Below are positions 1-6,223 of a DNA stretch of 6,996 bases, one piece after another. The DNA comes from an uncultured Treponema sp. (GTDB lineage: Bacteria; Spirochaetota; Spirochaetia; Treponematales; Treponemataceae). The position numbers and the translations under genes were made by a program. A model generated the notes under the pieces. The model was not told the DNA's origin. It saw only the letters and a program-made list of their open reading frames with translations, and searched no databases. Position 1 is the first letter of the stretch. Each line of letters opens with the position of its first letter. Location: positions 1 through 6,996 of the forward strand of contig CALAUH010000003.1 in the NCBI GenBank assembly GCA_937892225.1, given 5' to 3'.

Positions 1-47
1 TAAAAACATGACATAAAATAAAAATTTAAATTTAAGGTGCTGGTAAA
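1..47. other. AT-rich leader not matching feoB; probable join or contig edge
   Basis: None of the three forward frames here encodes the missing FeoB N-terminus, and the feoB frame has a TAA at 33-35. The stretch looks like an intergenic leader: it is very AT-rich, contains the 12-base palindrome AAATTTAAATTT (22-33), and has a Shine-Dalgarno-like aaggtg (34-39) eight bases before the ATG at 48. I infer that the start region of some other gene has been joined to the inside of feoB near 60-67, where the sequence is a run of A followed by ggcgg. Confidence 0.5.
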
Positions 48-1949
48 ATGGCAGAAAATAAAAAAGGCGGTAAAATAAAGGGGCACGAAAATACAGATGT
101 TATTGATTTACCGGGCATTTATTCACTTTCGCCTTACACTGCAGAAGAAATTGTTTCAAGAGAATTTATTCTTAACGAGAAGCCGACTGGTATAATCAAT
201 ATTGTTGATGCAACTAACATAGAACGAAATCTTTATCTAACTTTACAACTTATGGAATTAGAAGTCCCGACTGTTTTAGCTTTAAATATGATGGACGAAG
301 TTTACAATAACGGTGGTTCTATAAGAATTAACGAAATGGAAGAGATTTTAGGCATTCCAGTCATTCCTATTTCGGCAAGTAAAAATCAGGGTGTAAGCGA
401 ACTTATTAATCACGCATTACATGTTGCACAATACCAGGAGCGTCCCGGTAGAACAGATTTTTGTGATAAAAATGCAAATGATGGTGGCGCTGTTCACAGA
501 TGCATTCATGCAATTATGCATTTAATTTTTGATCACGCTGAATATGCAGATATTCCTTTAAGATTTGCTGCAACAAAATTAATCGAAGGTGATGAAAGAA
601 TCACTAAAGCTTTAGTACTTTCTAAAAATGAATTAGAAATGATTGAACATATTATTGTTCAAATGGAAGAAGAAAGTGGTTTAGACAGAGCTGCTGCAAT
701 TGCAGATATGCGATTTTCTTTTATAAAAAATCTCTGCGATAAAACAGTTGTAAAGCCAAAAGAAAGTAAAGAACAAATCCGTTCAAATAAAATAGATAAA
801 ATTCTTACCGGTAAATGGACTGCAATTCCTTCATTTATCATCATAATGGCTTTAATTTTCTTTTTAACATTCAATGTCATTGGCAAAGGTTTGCAGCAAC
901 TTTTGCAACTGGGAATTAATTCATTATCTTTACTGGTAGATAATATTCTTACAAAAACGAATGTAAATGCTTCCCTTCACTCTTTAATTATTGACGGTAT
1001 TTTTAATGGAGTCGGTTCAGTTGTAAGTTTTGTTCCAATCATTGTTACTTTATTTTTCTTTTTATCAATGCTCGAAGATTCAGGTTATATTGCACGAGTT
1101 GCTTTCGTTATGGATAAGCTGTTACGTCGTATAGGTTTGTCGGGAAGAAGCATAGTGCCTATGTTGATAGGCTTTGGCTGTACTGTACCTGCTGTTATGG
1201 CCAGTCGTACCCTTCCTTCTCAGCGTGATAGAAAAATGACTATTATGCTAACTCCTTTTATGAGTTGCAGTGCAAAGTTACCAATCTACGGATTTTTTGC
1301 AGCTACATTTTTCCCGAACGCAAGTGGTCTTGTAATGTGCAGTTTATATTTTATTGGAATTATTTTTGGAATAATCGTTGCATTAATATCAAAGAAAACA
1401 ATTTTTAAAGGCGAAGCAATTCCTTTTGTAATGGAATTACCTAATTACAGAATGCCTGCTGCAAAAAATGTACTGCATCTTTTATGGGAAAAAGCAAAAG
1501 ACTTTTTACAAAAAGCATTTACAATCATCTTTCTTGCAACTGTAATCATCTGGTTTTTACAAACTTTTGATTTCCATTTTAATATTGTCCAAGATTCATC
1601 TAAAAGTATTCTTGCTGTTATTGCAGGTTTTATTGCACCAATTTTTAAACCATTAGGCTTTGGCGACTGGAGGATTTCAACAGCTCTTATTTCTGGTTTT
1701 ATTGCAAAAGAAAGTGTTATTTCTACTATAAGTGTTTTATTTGGCGCAGAAGGAATATTCAGTGTATTAAATGTATGGTCTGCTGCTTCTCTTTTAGTAT
1801 TCTGTCTGCTTTACACTCCATGTATCGCTGCAGTTGCATCTATAAAAAGAGAACTTGGAACAAAATGGATGTTTTTAATTATAATCGGCCAGTGTGTATT
1901 AGCATACGCAGGGGCCGGAATTGTAAAAATTATAAGTTTATTATTCTAG
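48..1949 (+). CDS. feoB: Ferrous iron transport protein B, N-terminally truncated (P-loop missing)
   Basis: FeoB is the inner-membrane ferrous iron transporter with a cytoplasmic N-terminal G domain. The 633-residue frame shows G3 (DLPG, residues 20-23), G4 (NMMD, 80-83) and G5 (SAS, 109-111), then a helical GDI-like region (about 130-245). The membrane domain runs from about 258, with the gate motifs GFGCTVPA (375-382) and CSAKLPIY (407-414) and a conserved Cys (592) in the last helices. Family proteins normally open with a GNPNxGKT P-loop, switch I and GNWPGVTVEKK before the segment that here starts at about residue 5. Some 40-45 residues, including G1 and G2, are therefore absent, and as written the protein should not bind GTP normally. 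The ATG at 48 has a possible RBS (aaggtg, 34-39), but MAENK does not match the usual FeoB sequence. The membrane part is intact. Family assignment is certain; the start is doubtful. No feoA is visible. Confidence 0.95.
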   Translation: MAENKKGGKIKGHENTDVIDLPGIYSLSPYTAEEIVSREFILNEKPTGIINIVDATNIERNLYLTLQLMELEVPTVLALNMMDEVYNNGGSIRINEMEEILGIPVIPISASKNQGVSELINHALHVAQYQERPGRTDFCDKNANDGGAVHRCIHAIMHLIFDHAEYADIPLRFAATKLIEGDERITKALVLSKNELEMIEHIIVQMEEESGLDRAAAIADMRFSFIKNLCDKTVVKPKESKEQIRSNKIDKILTGKWTAIPSFIIIMALIFFLTFNVIGKGLQQLLQLGINSLSLLVDNILTKTNVNASLHSLIIDGIFNGVGSVVSFVPIIVTLFFFLSMLEDSGYIARVAFVMDKLLRRIGLSGRSIVPMLIGFGCTVPAVMASRTLPSQRDRKMTIMLTPFMSCSAKLPIYGFFAATFFPNASGLVMCSLYFIGIIFGIIVALISKKTIFKGEAIPFVMELPNYRMPAAKNVLHLLWEKAKDFLQKAFTIIFLATVIIWFLQTFDFHFNIVQDSSKSILAVIAGFIAPIFKPLGFGDWRISTALISGFIAKESVISTISVLFGAEGIFSVLNVWSAASLLVFCLLYTPCIAAVASIKRELGTKWMFLIIIGQCVLAYAGAGIVKIISLLF

Positions 1950-1950
1950 A

Positions 1951-2883
1951 TTATTTTAAGAATTCAAAAACGTTGTTATCATAAAGGAAATGAGCACAAC
2001 CGGCAAAAACAAATGTTGTTCCACCTTCTGCAAGATAATTTTTAATCTGTTTTGCCCAGCTTTTATTTCTTTTCAAAAGAAGTTCATTTTCAAATTTAGT
2101 AACTTCTTTTTCGTATTTTGAAGATTCTTCATCTTCCTGATATTCTGTATTTAAAATTTCTTTAATTTTCTGTTCATTATTTTCAGCATAAGCATTATAC
2201 AAATCTAAAGTTGAAAAATAATCTGAATCTACAAATTCTTTTATTGTCTGTTTTAATACAAATAATTGAAAATTCCAGTCACCATATTTTACAATATCAA
2301 GTTGTGTCTGAAGAGAATCAAGACCATCATGTTTAATTCCTTTTTCCTTCAAAACATTCATGATATATTGATCGTATCCTTTTTCAGAACTTAAATTATA
2401 TAAAGGTTCCTGTAATCCTTGAATTACAAGATTTAAAACCCAAGGTTCATAAAAATAATAATTTTGATATCCAGGTATATTTTTCTGTATAAATTCAATT
2501 TCTTTATCAGAAAGACCGGCAGGTAATCTTGCTTCTGCTTTATTTGCATTTGCCATACTAATAAAAATCATTTCTGTAACTTTATTAGTAATTGTATTCA
2601 AATCATCATATGAAATTTCACCGGCATATCTATCTGAACTATTAAATGCTTCATCAACACATTTTGGCCATGGATAGATTTTATCATCTGCAATATGAAT
2701 TGTTCCAAGACAATAAACTTTAGAAGGCTGCCCTTTTTTATCAAATCCATCTATCTGCCATAAAAATGCATCATCACATTTTGTTATCTGGATTTTTTTA
2801 GAAGAAAGTTTTGTTGATTCACAAGAACAAAGTGTTAATATCAACAAACAAAATAAAATATTAATTCTTTTTAAAGTTTTCAT
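1951..2883 (-). CDS. TraB/GumN family lipoprotein (PF01963-like)
   Basis: The 310-residue protein has a basic N-terminus, a hydrophobic stretch (about 8-20) and a likely lipobox ending at Cys21 (LCSC, with an unusual Cys at -2), so it is probably a lipid-anchored envelope protein. The TraB/GumN signature is present: LGTIH (59-63), a following acidic residue (Glu89), RN (272-273) and GCAH (295-298) in a near-terminal FVFAGCAHFLY strand. Two GxxH motifs plus the Glu are the proposed metal-binding residues of this family, which is related to Tiki-type proteases. Activity in bacteria is mostly unproven, so I infer only a possible metalloprotease. Length is normal and the gene appears complete. 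It is the last gene of a three-gene operon, 12 bases after the diguanylate cyclase, with an RBS GTAGG (minus strand, 2895-2891) seven bases from the ATG. Its stop lies one base from that of feoB on the other strand. Confidence 0.88.
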   Translation of the reverse strand: MKTLKRINILFCLLILTLCSCESTKLSSKKIQITKCDDAFLWQIDGFDKKGQPSKVYCLGTIHIADDKIYPWPKCVDEAFNSSDRYAGEISYDDLNTITNKVTEMIFISMANANKAEARLPAGLSDKEIEFIQKNIPGYQNYYFYEPWVLNLVIQGLQEPLYNLSSEKGYDQYIMNVLKEKGIKHDGLDSLQTQLDIVKYGDWNFQLFVLKQTIKEFVDSDYFSTLDLYNAYAENNEQKIKEILNTEYQEDEESSKYEKEVTKFENELLLKRNKSWAKQIKNYLAEGGTTFVFAGCAHFLYDNNVFEFLK

Positions 2884-2895
2884 AATAATACCTAC

Positions 2896-4254
2896 TTAAT
2901 TAAAAAATGCACAGTTACATCTTCCGCCTTTTTTTACTTTATAAAGTGCTTTATCTGCATTTTCTTCCAAAGCAGGATAATATCCATTTTGTGAGAATGC
3001 AACACCAACACTTAAAGAAACAGGTGGTAAAGAATCCTGGGTTTCCTGTAAAGTTTTATTTAAACATTCAATTTTTTTCTGAATAATAAATTCCGGATCA
3101 TCACCTACTTTTGTCATTATTACAGCAAATTCGTCGCCGCCAATTCTGGCAACATAGTCTGTATTTCTGAACTGTTCCATTAACAGATGTGAAATTCTTT
3201 TTAAAACATTATCTCCGGTTATATGTCCGTAAGTGTCATTTATTGATTTGAATAAATCTATATCAATAATTAAATAAGCAATTTCTTCTCTGGAATCTTC
3301 CAAAATTTTCTTAATCTGATTAAAAGCTTCTCTATTAATTAATCCTGTTAATGGATCATGTTCTGCTTTATGTTTTAAAACAGATGCTTTTATTTCATTT
3401 TTTTCAAGCAGAGAGTTATAAGCTTTAGCAATATATTTTAATTCATAAGAACCGTTATATTTCATCTTACTTCCTGCAAGAATGCTCTTATTATGATTTA
3501 AAAGAGGATGTAAAACCAAAACAAGTAATAAGATAAATAAAATAATACTTACACAGAATAATGAAAAAATGAATATTCTTTCTAAATTAAGTAAACGTGC
3601 TAAACGTTTATCATCCGACTGTTCTTTAGAAAGATAATCAGAAATTAAAAAATTTCTTGCTTTTGATGAATAATCTGATATTAATTCTTTAGTTTTTATC
3701 GATTTTTCATTAAATAAAGAAAATTTTCCTTCCTGAATTTTTTGTTCCGGTGTTAAATTTTTATCTTTATCTGAAAGTTCTATTTCTAAAATATTCTCCG
3801 GTATTTCTTCATTAGAAAGTCCTAATCCTTCTGCGATTAAACAAAGATTATAACATTCAAGATCAACAAGACGGTTTGACTGTTCATATGCATTAGATAA
3901 AAAATTATAAATATTATCTTCTGAATGAGAAAGTTCTAATACCTGTAATGCATTTTCTCTGCGATGAACATTTTTTAATTCATCAACATAATTATGCAGA
4001 TAAGTAATATCAAGATTTACTGAAAAAAATCTTGCCTGTGTAGTTAAATAATCAGATGCTTCTGCAAATTCATTAATAGCCTTATTACATTCTGCATAAT
4101 CATTCATAGAAGCAATCATAGAATCATACTGACTTTTTACAAAAAAGGATTCAATAAAAATAAATATACAAAGAATACAAGCTAAGCACATAAGAAGTAT
4201 ATTTATACTTTTTATTTTTATACCTTTAATTTCTTCATTCTTTTTAATTATCAT
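2896..4254 (-). CDS. Membrane-bound diguanylate cyclase (GGDEF domain) with N-terminal sensor region
   Basis: The protein should make cyclic di-GMP from two GTP at the inner membrane. The 452 residues contain TM1 (about 17-38), an extracytoplasmic, mostly helical region of about 190 residues (39-226), TM2 (about 227-249), a short linker and a C-terminal GGDEF domain (about 290-450). The catalytic domain is well preserved: DPLTGLINR (300-308), metal-binding Asp331 in the IDIDLFK segment, NDTYGH (339-344) and GGDEF (372-376). RNTD (363-366), five residues upstream of GGDEF, matches the RxxD inhibitory site, which suggests product feedback. I do not recognise the sensor region as a named domain; it resembles the four-helix ligand-binding modules of chemoreceptors, but this is a guess. 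The ATG follows AAAGGG (minus strand, 4266-4261) by six bases. It is the middle gene of the operon, 20 bases after the peptidase stop. No EAL or HD-GYP partner lies in the window. Confidence 0.93.
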   Translation of the reverse strand: MIIKKNEEIKGIKIKSINILLMCLACILCIFIFIESFFVKSQYDSMIASMNDYAECNKAINEFAEASDYLTTQARFFSVNLDITYLHNYVDELKNVHRRENALQVLELSHSEDNIYNFLSNAYEQSNRLVDLECYNLCLIAEGLGLSNEEIPENILEIELSDKDKNLTPEQKIQEGKFSLFNEKSIKTKELISDYSSKARNFLISDYLSKEQSDDKRLARLLNLERIFIFSLFCVSIILFILLLVLVLHPLLNHNKSILAGSKMKYNGSYELKYIAKAYNSLLEKNEIKASVLKHKAEHDPLTGLINREAFNQIKKILEDSREEIAYLIIDIDLFKSINDTYGHITGDNVLKRISHLLMEQFRNTDYVARIGGDEFAVIMTKVGDDPEFIIQKKIECLNKTLQETQDSLPPVSLSVGVAFSQNGYYPALEENADKALYKVKKGGRCNCAFFN

Positions 4255-4274
4255 TTGTTTCCCTTTCTTCTATA

Positions 4275-5087
4275 TTATACTAAAGATAATGTTTTATTTA
4301 AAGCGACCAAGTCCAAAATTTGCTGCATTATTTCAAAAGAATTTGGAGTTAAACTTTGAATATTATCATTTTCTGTATGAAATAACTGCCATGTTAATGG
4401 ATATATTCCTTTCAGATAATCATTTATTTCTGAAGACGGAAGCATTGTTATTGCAACACAAGGTATTCCATTGGCAAGAAAACTTGCATTATCAGAATAT
4501 GCGGTTTTTAGTTTATACCATTTACCGCCAGATGCTTTTTTTAAAATCTGTTCTGTTTTTTTCTCTAGTTCAAAAACTTTTTTTACAAAGTCAGAAGAGA
4601 CATTTTCTGAAAAATTATTTTCACAAATAACAGGAATGTCCCCCCTGCCCATACAATCGAAAACGAAAATATCATCATTCATCAAATTTAATTTCTTAAA
4701 AAGTTGTGCAAGTTTAAAAGAACCGATATTTGTTACAGACGTATTATTTTGATTAGATTCTTCCCCATCTGTAAAAATTATTCTTACATTGTGACAGATA
4801 TTCTGTTTATATATTTTTACAGCCCAGTTTAATATACAAAATACAGCTGCCGAATTATCATTTGCGCCTGGAGTATTACTGTTTCTGTCATAATGTGCAA
4901 TTATTGTTTTAATTTTATAAGAAGAATTATATTGACTTAGAGGAAAATTTACATATAAATGATTTTTACCTTCCAGACTGATTACAGGACAGTCGATTCC
5001 ATTTTTATTTAAAAAATCTTTTATAAACTGTTCTCTGTTACAATCAAAACTTATAAACTGATTAAATTCTTCCCAAAAATTATTCAC
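4275..5087 (-). CDS. M28-family zinc metallopeptidase (aminopeptidase-like), GTG start
   Basis: This is a 270-residue protein with the full di-zinc ligand set of the M28 peptidase family: His65 (AHYD), bridging Asp77 (PGANDNSAA), general base Glu109 and ligand Glu110 (TDGEE), Asp144 (VFDCMGRGD) and His237 (FHTENDN). A SDN segment (198-200) before FLANGIP also fits the fold. Known members release N-terminal amino acids or act as glutaminyl cyclases; the substrate cannot be told here. No signal peptide or membrane helix is seen, so it is probably cytoplasmic. The start is a GTG at 5087-5085, the only sensible start in frame before an upstream TAA. It has no Shine-Dalgarno sequence, but a perfect TATAAT lies six bases before it, so the message may be leaderless. 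An ATG overlapping by one base (5089-5087) is followed at once by TGA and is not used. It is the first gene of the minus-strand operon and diverges from glyA. Confidence 0.85.
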   Translation of the reverse strand: MNNFWEEFNQFISFDCNREQFIKDFLNKNGIDCPVISLEGKNHLYVNFPLSQYNSSYKIKTIIAHYDRNSNTPGANDNSAAVFCILNWAVKIYKQNICHNVRIIFTDGEESNQNNTSVTNIGSFKLAQLFKKLNLMNDDIFVFDCMGRGDIPVICENNFSENVSSDFVKKVFELEKKTEQILKKASGGKWYKLKTAYSDNASFLANGIPCVAITMLPSSEINDYLKGIYPLTWQLFHTENDNIQSLTPNSFEIMQQILDLVALNKTLSLV

Positions 5088-5093
5088 ATCAGT

Positions 5094-5099
5094 ATTATA
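5094..5099 (-). promoter_or_regulatory. Candidate -10 box for the peptidase operon
   Basis: The minus strand reads TATAAT, a perfect sigma70 -10 hexamer, at 5099-5094. The next bases are ACTGAT and then the GTG start, so transcription should begin at or within a base or two of the start codon. The -35 is weak: TTTAAT at 5122-5117 gives a 17-base spacer but only three matches to consensus. In such AT-rich DNA a chance match is possible. Confidence 0.45.
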
Positions 5100-5136
5100 A
5101 AAGAATAAAAGAAAAAATTAAAGATTAAAAAAATAT

Positions 5137-5152
5137 TTTCTTTATAAAGAAA
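5137..5152. repeat. Perfect 16-base palindrome (possible operator)
   Basis: TTTCTTTATAAAGAAA reads identically on both strands. It ends six bases before the predicted glyA -35 and lies about 40 bases upstream of the predicted leftward -10. Its position suits a dimeric regulator acting on either promoter, but no known operator is recognised, and AT-rich intergenic DNA produces such palindromes more easily than average DNA. Confidence 0.4.
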
Positions 5153-5157
5153 CATCA

Positions 5158-5186
5158 TTGAAAATAAATTTTATTTCCGTTATTAT
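5158..5186 (+). promoter_or_regulatory. Predicted sigma70-type promoter of glyA
   Basis: TTGAAA (5158-5163) and TATTAT (5181-5186) each match the -35 and -10 consensus at five of six positions and are separated by an ideal 17 bases. The start of transcription would fall near 5193, giving a leader of about 47 bases with no obvious riboswitch. The spacer contains an inverted repeat, AAATAAA-T-TTTATTT (5162-5176), that overlaps the end of the -35. Confidence 0.6.
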
Positions 5187-5226
5187 GATTTTAAATCGTA
5201 GTTAAGATTTAGTTTAAATTTAATAT

Positions 5227-5232
5227 AGAGGA
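5227..5232 (+). promoter_or_regulatory. Ribosome binding site of glyA
   Basis: AGAGGA lies seven bases before the ATG at 5240. It is the clearest Shine-Dalgarno sequence in the window and fixes the glyA start. Confidence 0.75.
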
Positions 5233-5239
5233 TAAAAAT

Positions 5240-6223
5240 ATGGCTACACCATTGGAAAATTATTTGGCAAGTTGCGGTGGAAAACCTACTGCAGCTATGT
5301 GTTCGTATGTTGCAAATCTTCAGCAGGTTGCAGCAGTTGGACCTGATATTGCGGCTTCAATCGTAAACGAAATTGAAAATCAGCGCAGTCACCTAAAATT
5401 AGTTGCTTCTGAAAACTATTGTTCTTTGAACGTTCAGGCAGCTATGGGAAACCTTCTTACAGATAAATATGCAGAAGGATATCCAGAACACCGCTATTAT
5501 GGTGGATGTGTAAACATTGATGCTGTAGAAAATGTTGCAGCACATGAAGCTGAAAAACTTTTTGGTGCAGATTATGCATATGTACAGCCACACTCTGGTG
5601 CAGATACAAACTTAGTTGCTTACTGGGCAATTTTGAGTGCAAAGGTAGAAACACCAACTTTGGAAGAACTTGGCGTAAAATCTTTGAATGACCTTACAGA
5701 CGAACAGTTTGCAGATCTTCGCAAAAAATTCGGAAATCAGCGCCTTATGGGACTTGATTATTCTTGTGGTGGTCACTTAACACACGGTTACAAAATGAAC
5801 GTTTCTGCACGTATGTTCGAAAGTCATCCATACGGAGTTGATAAAGAAACTGGTCTTTTGGATTATGATGCAATTGAAAAACAGGCAATGGAAGTAAAAC
5901 CTCTTATTCTTTTGACAGGTTTCTCTGCTTATCCTCGTAAAATTAACTTCAAACGTTTCCGCGAAATTGCAGACAAATGTGGAGCAGTATTAATGGTAGA
6001 TATGGCACACTTTGCTGGTCTTGTTGCAGGTAAAGTTCTTACTGGTGATTATGATCCTGTAAAATGGGCAGATGTAGTTACAACAACAACACACAAAACT
6101 TTACGCGGTCCACGTGGTGCTATGATTCTTTGTAAGAAAGAATTTGCTGACTACGTAAACAAAGGTTGTCCAATGGTACTTGGTGGTCCACTCGGACACG
6201 TAATGGCTGCAAAGGCAATTGCA
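5240..6223 (+). pseudogene. glyA: glyA 5' part (serine hydroxymethyltransferase, C-terminus missing)
   Basis: GlyA interconverts serine and glycine using PLP and tetrahydrofolate, supplying one-carbon units. Visible features are the ASENY segment (56-60), DKYAEGYP (75-82) with RYYGG, QPHSGADTN (116-124), GGHLTHG (177-183), VDMAHFAGLV (253-262) and the PLP-lysine motif TTTTHKTLRGPRG, with Lys286. The roughly 30-residue N-terminal extension and the insertion at about 136-170 (rich in Leu/Glu/Asp, after AILSAK) mark the longer spirochaete/chlamydial form. The sequence follows the family to HVMAAKAIA (320-328) and then leaves it. The missing part includes the C-terminal small domain with the arginine that binds the substrate carboxylate (Arg363 in E. 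coli numbering). In the source genome the gene is presumably whole. Confidence 0.9.

Larger units (their letters stand above)
5088..5239. promoter_or_regulatory. Divergent intergenic region between the peptidase operon and glyA
   Basis: These 152 AT-rich bases separate two outward-reading units and must hold both promoters. Visible elements are a TATAAT box for the leftward operon (5094-5099), a 16-base perfect palindrome (5137-5152), a rightward promoter (5158-5186), two further small inverted repeats (5162-5176 and 5187-5197) and the glyA RBS (5227-5232). No small gene or structured RNA with a convincing GC-rich stem is apparent. Confidence 0.7.

Noticed and set aside
36..47. Codons ggt gct ggt aaa (GAGK) just before the feoB ATG, resembling a P-loop
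   Set aside because: A TAA lies directly upstream (33-35), the Lys is followed by Met instead of Thr/Ser, and the spacing to DLPG is far too short for FeoB.
659..886. Minus-strand 75-codon frame inside feoB
   Set aside because: It lies opposite the conserved linker and first membrane helix of FeoB and has no promoter, RBS or recognisable domain.
1775..1984. Plus-strand 69-codon frame overlapping the end of feoB
   Set aside because: It is out of frame over conserved FeoB C-terminal helices and runs into antisense of the lipoprotein gene, with no sign of its own start site.
4289..4752. Two plus-strand open frames (4289-4630 and 4471-4752) inside the peptidase gene
   Set aside because: They are antisense to a gene with a complete M28 active site, are rich in Phe/Leu/Lys, match no family and have no RBS.
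5087..5089. ATG as alternative start for the peptidase
   Set aside because: It is followed immediately by TGA in its own frame; the peptidase frame begins with the overlapping GTG.
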